Shown here: piece by piece, positions 7,845 to 16,742 of the stretch
How positions within the stretch are numbered: position 1 is the first letter of the stretch
Layout: each line of letters opens with the position of its first letter
From: Pseudogulbenkiania subflava DSM 22618
GTDB lineage: Bacteria > Pseudomonadota > Gammaproteobacteria > Burkholderiales > Chromobacteriaceae
Direction of reading: 5' to 3'
Assembly: GCF_900177275.1 (NCBI RefSeq)
Contig: NZ_FXAG01000005.1
Coordinates: 124,001 to 188,000, forward strand
DNA: 64,000 bases
Translations under genes and position numbers: made by a program
The notes under the pieces: generated by a model
Databases searched by the model: none
What the model saw: only the letters and a program-made list of their open reading frames with translations
What the model was told of the DNA's origin: nothing

Positions 7845-8975
7845 TTAGTTCTGCCTCCACACAACTCGTTTCACATAGTCGGTGTAACTATGGATGATGC
7901 GTACCACCTTGTCCGACACATTGGGCATGGAGTAGTCAGCTACCTGCCGCAACAGGCGTTCTTCGCCACGGGGCTGATCTTGAAGGATGCTGAGTGCTTG
8001 CATGACACGTTCGACATCCAGGCCTGTCATCATCACGGAGGCCTCTTCCATGCCTTCGGGGCGCTCATGGGCCTCCCGAATATTAAGCGCAGGGAAGTTG
8101 AGAATGGACGACTCCTCGGTAATCGTGCCGCTATCGGACAGCACCGCGCGCGACGTCATCTGCAAATGTACATAATCAGTAAAGCCGAGCGGCTTCAATA
8201 GTCTTACCTGGGGATGGAAAACCAGCCCCTTGGCATCGATACGCTTCTGTGTGCGGGGGTGAGTGGATACGATCACAGGCTCGCCGTAATGCTCCGCTAC
8301 CGTATTCAATGTTTCGGCCAGTTTGCCGAGATGGATGTCGGAATCGATGTTCTCTTCACGGTGTGCACTTACCACGAAGAACCTGCCTTGCTCCAGGCCC
8401 AAGCGTGACAGCACATCGGATGCCTCGATATTGTGGAGATAGTGCGTCAACACCTCGAACATCGGGCTGCCGGTCTTGATGACGCGGTCCGGCGACAAGC
8501 CCTCCCGCAACAGATACTCGCGGGCGATGTCACTGTAGGTCAGATTGATATCAGCCGTATGGTCGACGATGCGCCGGTTGCTTTCTTCCGGGACACGCAT
8601 GTCGAAGCAACGGTTACCCGCCTCCATGTGGAAGATCGGGATCTTCCGGCGCTTTGCAGGGATGGCGGCCAGGCAGCTGTTGGTATCGCCCAGTACCAGC
8701 AGTGCGTCCGGTTTTACTTCTTCAAGAACGCGGTCCACTGCAATAATGACTTGGCCGATGGTTTCGGCTGCATTTTTGCCGGCAGCGGACAGAAAATAGT
8801 CAGGCTTTTTGACGCCAAGATCATCAAAGAAAATCTGGTTCAGCTCGTAATCGTAGTTCTGGCCGGTGTGAATCAATACATGGTCACAGTACTGATCAAG
8901 GCGTGCCAGCACCCGAGACAGGCGGATGATCTCCGGTCGGGTGCCGACAACGGTGGCAACTTTCAGTTTTTTCAT
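7845..8975 (-). CDS. wbjD: UDP-N-acetylglucosamine 2-epimerase family, last step to UDP-L-FucNAc
   Basis: 376 residues from ATG 8975 (MKKLKVATVVGTRPEII). It belongs to the WecB-like 2-epimerase family (VLGDTNSCLAA, HMEAGNRCFDMRVPEESNRR, SDSGTITEESSILNFPAL). In L-FucNAc pathways the WbjD/FnlC/CapG member converts UDP-2-acetamido-2,6-dideoxy-L-talose to UDP-L-FucNAc. The RCFDMRVPEE variant of the usual AGLR signature fits this subgroup. Only one base separates it from the wbjC stop and one from the wbuB start, so it is in a tight operon. Confidence 0.92.
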   Translation of the reverse strand: MKKLKVATVVGTRPEIIRLSRVLARLDQYCDHVLIHTGQNYDYELNQIFFDDLGVKKPDYFLSAAGKNAAETIGQVIIAVDRVLEEVKPDALLVLGDTNSCLAAIPAKRRKIPIFHMEAGNRCFDMRVPEESNRRIVDHTADINLTYSDIAREYLLREGLSPDRVIKTGSPMFEVLTHYLHNIEASDVLSRLGLEQGRFFVVSAHREENIDSDIHLGKLAETLNTVAEHYGEPVIVSTHPRTQKRIDAKGLVFHPQVRLLKPLGFTDYVHLQMTSRAVLSDSGTITEESSILNFPALNIREAHERPEGMEEASVMMTGLDVERVMQALSILQDQPRGEERLLRQVADYSMPNVSDKVVRIIHSYTDYVKRVVWRQN

Positions 8976-8976
8976 T

Positions 8977-10083
8977 TCAAACCTTGTGCGCGATAGTGTC
9001 CGGATTTTGCCGGTCAAAAATTTCGTTGGCCCACAGCATGACGATCATCTCGTCATCGCCAATATTGGTGATGTCATGCGACCAGCCGGGAATAGTTTCG
9101 ACCACTTGGGGCTTGCTACCGTCAACCAGTACCTCCAGGTATTCGTCGGTCACAATATGGCGGAAACCGAAGCGTGCCTTACCCTTGATCACCAGAAATT
9201 TCTCGGTCTTGGTGTGGTGATAGTGGCGGCCCCTGGTAATGCCGGGGTGGGCGGTAAAGAAACTGAACTGCCCGCAATCCGGGGTTTTTAGCATCTCGAC
9301 GAACACCCCCCGCGCGTCGCCATAGGCAGGCAGATCGTAGGCAAACGATTCGGGCGGCAGAAAACTGATATAAGTCGCATACAGTGCACGTACCAAGCCT
9401 GTGCCTACTCGCTCGGTAATCAGCGAGGAGCGGCTACCGTAGAAAGCCTGCAACTGTGCCGCCAGCTGGCCGACAGTGGTGTCATACACCGGTTCGACAT
9501 CCAGGTAACCCGCATCGGTGCTATCTGTTACCAGCAGACTGACAAACCGCTTACACACATCATCCACATATACCAAGCGTAACGGCGCTGCTTGATCGTG
9601 GATCGTGACGGGCTCCCCACGGCTGATCTGGTGGCAGAACGTGGCAACGGCAGAGTTGTAGAAAGGGCGGCTCCATTTGCCGAAAACATTCGGTAAACGA
9701 AACACGGCTACCCGGGCGCCAGTGCGCTCGCTGTAGGCCAATAGCAGTTGCTCGGCCGTGGACTTGCTCACGCCGTACGGATTGTCTCGATCCGCCTGGG
9801 TGGAGGAACTGAACACGATCGGTACTGCTCGGCCTAGTTCATCCAGAAAACTGACCAGCTTCTCCGTCAGCCCCACATTGCCCTGTGTGAACTCGGTCAC
9901 ATCCTGTGGGCGGTTCACCCCAGCCAGATGGAACACAAAATCCGTTTCGGCCAACGCCTGCTTCAGATTGGCATCATCATGCTCACGGCCAAAACAGATC
10001 ACATCGTCAAAGCCGGATTCACGCAGAAAAAACAGCAGGTTGCGAGCGATAAAACCACTGGCTCCCGTCAGCAGGATTTTCAT
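8977..10083 (-). CDS. wbjC: Bifunctional SDR-cupin reductase/epimerase WbjC (CapF)
   Basis: 368 residues. The N-terminal part (1-240) is an NAD(P)-binding short-chain dehydrogenase (TGASGFIARNLL at residue 6, an active-site YGVSK tyrosine-lysine near 120). The C-terminal part (about 250-368) is a cupin with the metal-binding pattern GRHYHHTKTEKFLVIKGKARF. CapF/FnlB/WbjC enzymes use both halves for C3 epimerisation and C4 reduction of the WbjB product. It abuts wbjB (TAA then ATG) and precedes wbjD by one base. Confidence 0.93.
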   Translation of the reverse strand: MKILLTGASGFIARNLLFFLRESGFDDVICFGREHDDANLKQALAETDFVFHLAGVNRPQDVTEFTQGNVGLTEKLVSFLDELGRAVPIVFSSSTQADRDNPYGVSKSTAEQLLLAYSERTGARVAVFRLPNVFGKWSRPFYNSAVATFCHQISRGEPVTIHDQAAPLRLVYVDDVCKRFVSLLVTDSTDAGYLDVEPVYDTTVGQLAAQLQAFYGSRSSLITERVGTGLVRALYATYISFLPPESFAYDLPAYGDARGVFVEMLKTPDCGQFSFFTAHPGITRGRHYHHTKTEKFLVIKGKARFGFRHIVTDEYLEVLVDGSKPQVVETIPGWSHDITNIGDDEMIVMLWANEIFDRQNPDTIAHKV

Positions 10084-11118
10084 TTATGCCTCCGGTTCTA
10101 CCGGCTGACCTTCGCAGATGGCACGGATAAAGCTCAGCTTGTAGAGCAAGGCTTCCATGCCGTCCACATCAAGACGCTGGGTGTTATGCGAGTTGTAGTC
10201 TTCTTGCTCAGTAATCCGCACATCACCCTGCTCAACGAACTTACCGTAGTTAAGATCACGCAGATCCGGCGGTACGCGGTAGTAATCGCCCCGGTCTTCG
10301 GCGCATGCCATCTCTTCGCGGCTCAACAGAGCTTCATAGAGCTTCTCACCGTGACGGGTGCCAATGACATTGATCGGGTGATCCGGTTTGTCGAGAATGC
10401 GCCGCAATGCCTTTGCCAGTGTTTCCACCGTCGCTGCCGGTGCTTTCTGTACAAAAATATCTCCGTTATTGCCATATTCGAAGGCATACAGCACCAGTTC
10501 TACCGCATCTTCCAACGTCATCATGAAGCGTGTCATGGAAGGGTCGGTAATGGTAAGCGGTTTGCCGGCACGAATCTGATCGATAAACAGAGGGATCACC
10601 GAACCTCGCGATGCCATGACATTGCCGTAGCGGGTGCCGCAGATAACGGTCTTGTTTTCATCGACACTGCGCGATTTCGCCACCATGACCTTTTCCATCA
10701 TCGCCTTGGAAATCCCCATGGCGTTGATCGGGTAAACCGCCTTGTCCGTGCTTAGGCACACCACGCGTTTCACGTCGTTGGCAATAGCGGCTTCCAGCAC
10801 GTTTTCAGTACCCAAAACATTGGTTTTGACGGCCTCCATCGGGTGGAACTCGCAGGACGGTACTTGTTTGAGTGCAGCCGCGTGGTAGATGAAATCCGCC
10901 CCACGAGTAGCATTTAGAATGCTGTTGTAATCGCGTACATCCCCGATATAGAACTTGAGTTTTGGGCTGTTGTACTTCTTGCGCATGTCGTCCTGCTTTT
11001 TTTCATCCCGACTAAAGATGCGAATCTCGCCGATATCGGTATTCAGGAAGCGACGAAGCACAGCATTGCCAAAAGAGCCAGTGCCACCGGTAATTAACAA
11101 GGTTTTTTTATTAAACAT
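10084..11118 (-). CDS. wbjB: UDP-GlcNAc 4,6-dehydratase/5-epimerase WbjB (CapE/FnlA)
   Basis: 344 residues from ATG 11118 (MFNKKTLLITGGTGSFG). It is an extended SDR with an NAD-binding GGTGSFG motif at residue 10. The catalytic region reads AVYPINAMGISKAMMEKVMV, with Met-Gly in place of the usual tyrosine, typical of inverting UDP-GlcNAc dehydratases. CapE/FnlA enzymes give UDP-2-acetamido-2,6-dideoxy-L-arabino-hexos-4-ulose. That is also the substrate of PseC, and no separate pseB is seen here, so this enzyme may feed two pathways. Gap to the upstream GT gene is 26 bases. Confidence 0.93.
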   Translation of the reverse strand: MFNKKTLLITGGTGSFGNAVLRRFLNTDIGEIRIFSRDEKKQDDMRKKYNSPKLKFYIGDVRDYNSILNATRGADFIYHAAALKQVPSCEFHPMEAVKTNVLGTENVLEAAIANDVKRVVCLSTDKAVYPINAMGISKAMMEKVMVAKSRSVDENKTVICGTRYGNVMASRGSVIPLFIDQIRAGKPLTITDPSMTRFMMTLEDAVELVLYAFEYGNNGDIFVQKAPAATVETLAKALRRILDKPDHPINVIGTRHGEKLYEALLSREEMACAEDRGDYYRVPPDLRDLNYGKFVEQGDVRITEQEDYNSHNTQRLDVDGMEALLYKLSFIRAICEGQPVEPEA

Positions 11119-11144
11119 GCTGAATCCAAAAGGTTGATATAGAT

Positions 11145-12260
11145 TTACTGGGCAGATGCAACAAGGCATTCCAGATATTGCCGAGCCCGGTCTGACGCAT
11201 TTGAAAAAGATAAAGCATGCTGACTTGCAGCGTGCAAAGCAGTTGATCTGTCATTACCACCCTTTAGGTAGGCAGCAATCTTGGCGGCAGCATCCGCAGG
11301 GTCAAGTGGGTCAAAATAGTGGGCATGCTCTGCACAGACATCCCGGTTGAAGGGGCGATCGGAGGCAAACAATGGACGTTCCATCACCATCGCTTCCAGT
11401 GGCGTTGCAGAGAAACACTCCAGCAAGCTTGGGAAAATGACCGCATCCATGCTGCGATAAAAAGCCGGGCACTGGGCAACGGCCAGTGACCCCGCATTCG
11501 ATACCGCTGCGCGGAAAGTTTCGTCACAGGCCGCCCATTCTTCATTGGTAAACGTCACATGCACACTGGCGCGGATGCCGTGCTCGCGACGCAGAATCTC
11601 GATCAGCGCCGGGAAAATCCGCGTGTTCTTGTGTGGATAGTTGCGCCCCACAAAGCCCAGCCGGATATCGCAGCCGGTATCGTCCACGGCCACCGGCTGC
11701 CAGCTCTGTGGCGACAGATACAGCGACGACAGGCAATTACGAACCACGCGGATAGACGACGCGGATGCCAGGCCGTGACGCAGCAATCCGTCTCGCACAT
11801 GATCAAGTTCGACCAGCAGCATGTCGGCACGGCGGAAAAAGGCTGCCTGTACCGCAAATTTCAGACGGGCCTGCAAGCTTTGGCGCCAGCCCAGCGCACG
11901 ATAGGCATCGTTGTCCGGGCAGATAATCCAAGCCTGGGCAAAGCCGGTAATGTTGGCAGCAGTCAGCCTCCAGACATACAGCGGGCCAAACACCGTTAGC
12001 ACCGCATCGAAGGCCTGCATGCGGCGCGCCAGTGGCGAGCGCAGCATCTTCAGTCCGAAACTGTTGACCACTTCATAGGCCGGCAAAGCCGACAGGTCAT
12101 ACCCCAGCTGCCGCAAATTGGCATCCACCACATCGGACGCCCACACCACCAGGCCGGCAGGCAAGGCCGGTAACAGGGTCAGTTCGCCGATTACCGAGGT
12201 CGCCACCTGGACACCGCCGCCGACGTGGAGATTGCTGGCATTGATCAAAAATCTTTTCAT
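11145..12260 (-). CDS. GT4-family glycosyltransferase
   Basis: 371 residues, GT-B fold. The N-terminus MKRFLINASNLHVGGGVQVATSVI carries the glycine-rich acceptor-side loop, and the C-terminal half has LGFVGRNYPHKNTRIFPALIEIL and the donor motif AVIFPSLLECFSATPLEAM (E-x7-E type). It probably adds one sugar of the repeat unit; the sugar is not predictable. ATG 12260 is preferred over the GTG at 12263; it begins 9 bases after the polymerase gene stop. The gene returns to high GC after the AT-rich wzy. Confidence 0.85.
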   Translation of the reverse strand: MKRFLINASNLHVGGGVQVATSVIGELTLLPALPAGLVVWASDVVDANLRQLGYDLSALPAYEVVNSFGLKMLRSPLARRMQAFDAVLTVFGPLYVWRLTAANITGFAQAWIICPDNDAYRALGWRQSLQARLKFAVQAAFFRRADMLLVELDHVRDGLLRHGLASASSIRVVRNCLSSLYLSPQSWQPVAVDDTGCDIRLGFVGRNYPHKNTRIFPALIEILRREHGIRASVHVTFTNEEWAACDETFRAAVSNAGSLAVAQCPAFYRSMDAVIFPSLLECFSATPLEAMVMERPLFASDRPFNRDVCAEHAHYFDPLDPADAAAKIAAYLKGGNDRSTALHAASQHALSFSNASDRARQYLECLVASAQ

Positions 12261-12269
12261 CACTTGCCG

Positions 12270-13616
12270 TCAAAAAAACCTACATAAAAATCTAACTAAA
12301 AAGGCCGAAAACAAACCTGCCGTAACATATGCAACCGACGAAAGAAGATCACCCCGAAGAACAAAAAACAACGCACCACAAAGATAAAGGTAAACAGCGC
12401 CAAAATATGAAATTCGCTCGCCAGAACGGCCGTCAAAAGAATATTTTCTGTCCAGTCTCGCCATAGCAAAAGCAATAACAACAGCAAACAAGAAAACACC
12501 TAAGACGCCAAAATTTGCGTACCCCTCCGCCAAAAAAGGCATTGATATGTTATTGAAAAAATACCCCAATTGTTCTGCAATTTCATAACCACTACCAACT
12601 GGCTTGTTCGGCCAAATAAAGCGCGGAACATAAAAAAACAAACTTCCCAGCATTTGATAGCCATATGTTACAAAATCAATCTGAACGACTCTGGCAAAAT
12701 TTTGATAGGCATCAAAATGCCCTTCAAAGAAAAAATCTGCGCTAGGTAAAATACTTAAATCCTGAAAACTATCAAATTTTCTAAATTGATTTAGAAAAGG
12801 AAAAATTATAAAAATTGCAAAAACCAGAAAAAGCGAAAATATTTTTCCTGCTCGCAGCGCAGGAAAAAATATCAACAAAACAGGAATATAAACAAAGCCA
12901 ACCATGTACCGAGCAACACCAGTTGGAAATACACTTAAAATCAAAATAAAAAGTAAAATTGTGGTTAAAATCTTCCCCGATTTATTTTGCGTATACCCAT
13001 ACAGAAAGCAAAAAAATGGAACCATCCTTGAAGTCATTGTCAATAGCAGAGACAATGACGAATTCTCAACGGTATTATCACGATCCTCTCCGACAATGCC
13101 CCTAAGAAATATTTGAGCCAGAGAGAAGTTATTAATAAGAAGCAAAACAAAAAAAGAAAGCAAAGCCAATAAAACAAGCAACACACCAACTTTTTTACTT
13201 GGAGCTTTATTTTGCAGTAAATCGGCAACCGGCAAAAACTTAAAGCCGCCGCCAAAATAATAAACCAATAAAATCAAAAAATTAGACATGAAGATTAAGA
13301 AATTTGTTACCAAATAATCTTCATCCCCCAAGCTTCCGCCGCCCCAAAAAATAATATTATTAGAATAATGAACCCAAGGGACTAGCGCCAAAAATATAAA
13401 AGAAAACAAGTAATACAACCTAAGCAAAGAAATCTGCTTTAAGCCAAAAAAAGAAGCAAGAAACACAGATTGAACAGCAAGAGCAAAAAAAGTCAGCCCG
13501 ACAAAGTCAAAATTCAAATCCAAGCTAACAGCAAAAACAAATGAAAAAACAGTCAAAAGGGCAAAAAACCCAAAAGCCCCCTTTTCAACAAGAATCTTTC
13601 CATGAGAAATGTTCAT
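12270..13616 (-). CDS. wzy: O-antigen polymerase-like membrane protein (Wzy)
   Basis: 448 residues with about 11-12 hydrophobic segments and a large periplasmic loop around residues 255-330 (DSFQDLSILPSADFFFEGHFDAYQNFARV, then RFIWPNKPVGSGYEIAEQ). It is expected to polymerise lipid-linked repeat units on the periplasmic face. Wzy proteins have almost no conserved sequence, so the call rests on topology, the RFIWPNKP-type segment and position between glycosyltransferase genes. The gene is strikingly AT-rich with A/T homopolymers, unlike its neighbours, which indicates horizontal acquisition. Its ATG overlaps the stop of the upstream gene (ATGA). Confidence 0.75.
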   Translation of the reverse strand: MNISHGKILVEKGAFGFFALLTVFSFVFAVSLDLNFDFVGLTFFALAVQSVFLASFFGLKQISLLRLYYLFSFIFLALVPWVHYSNNIIFWGGGSLGDEDYLVTNFLIFMSNFLILLVYYFGGGFKFLPVADLLQNKAPSKKVGVLLVLLALLSFFVLLLINNFSLAQIFLRGIVGEDRDNTVENSSLSLLLTMTSRMVPFFCFLYGYTQNKSGKILTTILLFILILSVFPTGVARYMVGFVYIPVLLIFFPALRAGKIFSLFLVFAIFIIFPFLNQFRKFDSFQDLSILPSADFFFEGHFDAYQNFARVVQIDFVTYGYQMLGSLFFYVPRFIWPNKPVGSGYEIAEQLGYFFNNISMPFLAEGYANFGVLGVFLFAVVIAFAMARLDRKYSFDGRSGERISYFGAVYLYLCGALFFVLRGDLLSSVAYVTAGLFSAFLVRFLCRFF

Positions 13617-15037
13617 GCAATATATTTTCTTATCGTGGGATACAGGCCTTTCACAACATTGTGCGCAGCCTCATCTTTTAACATTAGATTCAAAGCGCCA
13701 GATCTAGACGCCGAATAATATGCGCAAACAAAATCAACGTTATATTGCTTGTCGTACACAACCTCCCTGGCCAACTCTCGCTTCAGCAAGGCAAACAGCG
13801 CGGCAGGATTAGCAACCGGCACCACGTCCTTGTGAAAGTCATAAAAGACCTTGCCAAACATGAAGACCTTTTTGCCCAGCAATACCGCCTCGTAACCCAC
13901 GGTACTGGTCAGGGTAATGACGGCACGAGACTGCTTGATAAGCAGCTTGGTTGGCGCATTAGGATGCAGCAACCGGACATTGGGTAGCTTGCGTACCTTG
14001 TTGTAAAACGCCAGCGACGGATAACCCCAGGCACTGATGTGGTCTTTGACGTACAGCTTCATGCCCTGCGGCAGGTTAAAGGCAATATTGCGGATGACCT
14101 CATACTCGTCCAGATACGTACCTGCCAGAATGGAAGTGGACGACTCAGGATGAAAGTGCATCGGGTACAGCAAAAAGGATTCACCTTCTACCGCCTGTTC
14201 GTAGCGGTTGCGGATAAGCTTTAGCTTGAACTTGCGCTTTACACTGCGCCAGAACAGGTTCAGATAGGTACGCAGCGGATTGCCGATCTGGAATGCGTGG
14301 TAGCTGTCATCCCCGGCATGGCGCAATACCGTCAGCACCCTTTTGAATTTGTCTGCCTTGACGTACTTGCGGATCAGGCTGGTATTGTCCAACCCGTTGA
14401 TCTTCATGTAGTCCGGAACAATCGTCTCGATATTGGACAGGTAGTCTTCACTCCATGCCCGCACGTCGGGCGCCACTTCACGCTCACCGGAACGAATGGC
14501 CTTGAACATCTCGGCTGGCTCGTCGTCATTCAGCGGATCATCGGTAATGGAGAAACGCCCCGGCAGACGCGAACCACCCACGCCGCAGTAGCGGGCACCA
14601 TGTTTTTCGGCAACAAACAGGGCAAAGTGGGCCAGCGTGTTGGAGACGTTTTCATACAGCACGGTATCAATGCCGTGACGCTGGAAGATTTCCTCGAAAT
14701 AGCTCAGCAAGGCACTCTTGAGCCGCTCGAAGTAATCGTGATCCTTGGTACCCCAAATACCGTATACCTCGGCGCGCTCGAAATCGGACAGCAGCGCCGC
14801 ATTGAGGTTACGGTCGGCATACTTTGCCAGCAGGGCCGGATTGGTCTGGTGCACGGCAAAATAGGCAGGGAATTCGTAAATCTCGAATCCCAGCGCATCC
14901 AACCCGTTGGTATCACGCGACAGCTTGCTGTCGACCGCAACCACGATCTTGGCCCCGTCTTCATGGAAGCACTGGGCCAGGCTATTGAAAAAGTAATGGT
15001 AGTTTGGTGCACCATTCGACAGCAGCAGGATATTCAT
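13613..15037 (-). CDS. Capsule-synthesis (KpsS/KpsC-like) glycosyltransferase, candidate CMP-Pse transferase
   Basis: 474 residues resembling the Capsule_synth family. Visible blocks: N-terminal LLLSNGAPNYHYFFNSLA, the middle FLLYPMHFHPESSTSILAG near residue 295, KLYVKDHISAWG, and ITLTSTVGYEAVLLGKKVFMFGKVFY near residue 390, a typical nucleotide-sugar site (TxxSxxGxEAL-like). KpsS/KpsC members use CMP-activated Kdo. The gene directly follows pseI (TAATG overlap) inside the pseudaminic acid operon, so I infer that it transfers a pseudaminic acid derivative from its CMP form. A different sugar cannot be excluded. Confidence 0.7.
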   Translation of the reverse strand: MNILLLSNGAPNYHYFFNSLAQCFHEDGAKIVVAVDSKLSRDTNGLDALGFEIYEFPAYFAVHQTNPALLAKYADRNLNAALLSDFERAEVYGIWGTKDHDYFERLKSALLSYFEEIFQRHGIDTVLYENVSNTLAHFALFVAEKHGARYCGVGGSRLPGRFSITDDPLNDDEPAEMFKAIRSGEREVAPDVRAWSEDYLSNIETIVPDYMKINGLDNTSLIRKYVKADKFKRVLTVLRHAGDDSYHAFQIGNPLRTYLNLFWRSVKRKFKLKLIRNRYEQAVEGESFLLYPMHFHPESSTSILAGTYLDEYEVIRNIAFNLPQGMKLYVKDHISAWGYPSLAFYNKVRKLPNVRLLHPNAPTKLLIKQSRAVITLTSTVGYEAVLLGKKVFMFGKVFYDFHKDVVPVANPAALFALLKRELAREVVYDKQYNVDFVCAYYSASRSGALNLMLKDEAAHNVVKGLYPTIRKYIA

Positions 15038-16098
15038 TACGCGCCAAAGCCCCTGATTTTTGCAGCTTCAACCGGCGTATTGGCACGGATGTTTTGCGTG
15101 ACGGCCTTGCCGATGATCTGGTCGACCATTTTGGGTGGCAGGCCGAAGCCGGGACGTACGCTGCGTACGGCATCCTCGGTAATGATGTCGCCTGCTTTCA
15201 AGTCTTTTACGAAGTAAAGGGAGCGACGGAATTTGACATTGCCTTGTTCACTGGACTTACGGCCATAGTCCACATTACCCAATGCTGCCCAGGCCGTGCG
15301 TGCACCATCACACAAGGCTTTCATTTCTGCCGGTTCCAGCGAGAAACTGTCATCCGGACCGCCACCGCTACGATCCAGGGTGAAGTGTTTCTCAATGATC
15401 GACGCACCCAGTGCCACACTGGTGATCGCCGTTGTATTGTCTAGCGTATGGTCGGACAAGCCGGTAACCAAGCCGAAGCGGTGGATCATGTCCGGGATGG
15501 TGCGCAAGTTGTAGTCTTCTGCTGGCGCTGGATAACCGCTTACGCAATGCAAAATCGCCAGTTCTTTGCAGCCGCCAGCTCTGGCCGCATCGATAGCTTC
15601 CTGAATCTCTTCCGCATCTGCCATGCCGGTCGAGATAATCATGGGCTTGCCGGTGCTGGCCACGTACTTGATCAGCGGCAGATCGACGGCTTCGAATGAG
15701 GCGATCTTGTAGGCCGGTGCATTCAGGTCTTCCAGCAAATCTACGGCGGTGCGATCGAACGGCGAGCTAAAAATGGTAATGCCCAGCTTGCGGGCATGAT
15801 CAAATAGCGGGGCATGCCATTCCCAAGGAGTATGTGCCCATTCGTAGAGTTCATAAAGCGTTCTACCAGCCCATAAACCGTCATTGATTTGAAAATCAGG
15901 GAGGGAGCTCTTAAGTGTGATCGTGTCGGGACGATAGGTTTGTATCTTTATCGCATCTGCCCCAGCCTTTTGGGCCGCATCAATCAGACTTAAAGCAACG
16001 GTAAGGGCACCATTGTGATTGGCTGACATTTCGGCAATAACGTATGGGGGGAATTCATTGCCAATTTTTTTCCCCGCAATCTCTATGTGGTTTTTCAA
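15037..16098 (-). CDS. pseI: Pseudaminic acid synthase
   Basis: 353 residues of the NeuB family: TIM barrel (residues 1-280) with NHNGALTVALSLIDAAQKAGADAIKIQTY, the SSPFDRTAVDLL block and SDHTLDNTTAITSVALGASIIEKHFTLDR, then a C-terminal SAF (antifreeze-like) domain with RRSLYFVKDLKAGD. It condenses phosphoenolpyruvate with the 2,4-diamino-trideoxy-altrose product of PseG. The start is TTG at 16098, with GGAG about 10 bases upstream and the preceding gene's TAA immediately before it; there is no ATG that would keep the family N-terminus. The TAA of pseI overlaps the next ATG. Confidence 0.93.
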   Translation of the reverse strand: MKNHIEIAGKKIGNEFPPYVIAEMSANHNGALTVALSLIDAAQKAGADAIKIQTYRPDTITLKSSLPDFQINDGLWAGRTLYELYEWAHTPWEWHAPLFDHARKLGITIFSSPFDRTAVDLLEDLNAPAYKIASFEAVDLPLIKYVASTGKPMIISTGMADAEEIQEAIDAARAGGCKELAILHCVSGYPAPAEDYNLRTIPDMIHRFGLVTGLSDHTLDNTTAITSVALGASIIEKHFTLDRSGGGPDDSFSLEPAEMKALCDGARTAWAALGNVDYGRKSSEQGNVKFRRSLYFVKDLKAGDIITEDAVRSVRPGFGLPPKMVDQIIGKAVTQNIRANTPVEAAKIRGFGA

Positions 16099-16099
16099 T

Positions 16100-16741
16100 T
16101 TAAATTTTCTCCAGAGTTAATTTATATTTGCAACCATGCATAAAAAAGAATGCGGGAAATCGTTCTGGATCACATACACGCATTAAGTCAAACTGTTCTG
16201 CTATGCTTTTTTTAGGGTCAAGTTTGCTATCTTCAGGCCCCCTTAGCCGATAGTAGACATTGTCACTTGATAGTTCAGATTGCGGCTGGGGGGTCAAGGA
16301 ATAAAAATTATCTACTGCGAAATCCATTAGCAGTAGTTCAGCTTCAAATATTGTGGAGTTTATTTCATCCCATAATGCATTTTTAGGGATTGAGCAGTGA
16401 ACTTTTGACCATATGTCGCCACTATCAATTTTATCGGCAGCCTCTAGCAGGCTAACTGTTATTGCTGTCTTGCCCTCGAGTATTTGCCAGATATGAGGGT
16501 TCCATCCCTTTCCATTTGGCAAGTCGCTTGCATGGATTACCAGCGTTTTTTTATATTTTTCTTTTTCGTGGTCTTCAATTTTCTGGCCACATGAAATCAA
16601 AAAAAGAATATCGCCACCTGTGGCATCTTTTTTTTCTCTAATCAACCGAATGTCGTGACTCAATGAATTTTTCGACATCCACTTCTGCAAATACGCATTC
16701 ACTGGATGATGTTCTGATGTGCAAATAATTGTTATGTTCAT
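16100..16741 (-). CDS. Formyltransferase-family enzyme in the pseudaminic acid operon
   Basis: 213 residues of the methionyl-tRNA/glycinamide formyltransferase fold. Residues 70-90 (HASDLPNGKGWNPHIWQILEG) and the later AADKIDSGDIW (D106) carry the family His and Asp; the Asn normally two residues before the His is Val here. It lies between pseG and pseI, the slot where the N-acetyltransferase pseH is often found, and no pseH is visible. I infer that it formylates the 4-amino group of the UDP-diamino sugar, giving a 7-N-formyl pseudaminic acid. The gene is AT-rich, unlike pseC and pseF. Confidence 0.75.
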   Translation of the reverse strand: MNITIICTSEHHPVNAYLQKWMSKNSLSHDIRLIREKKDATGGDILFLISCGQKIEDHEKEKYKKTLVIHASDLPNGKGWNPHIWQILEGKTAITVSLLEAADKIDSGDIWSKVHCSIPKNALWDEINSTIFEAELLLMDFAVDNFYSLTPQPQSELSSDNVYYRLRGPEDSKLDPKKSIAEQFDLMRVCDPERFPAFFFMHGCKYKLTLEKI

Positions 16742-16742
16742 T

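Noticed and set aside
14297-15217. 306-residue + strand frame opposite the KpsS-like gene
   Set aside because: It spans the pseI/KpsS-like junction in antisense and has no recognisable features.
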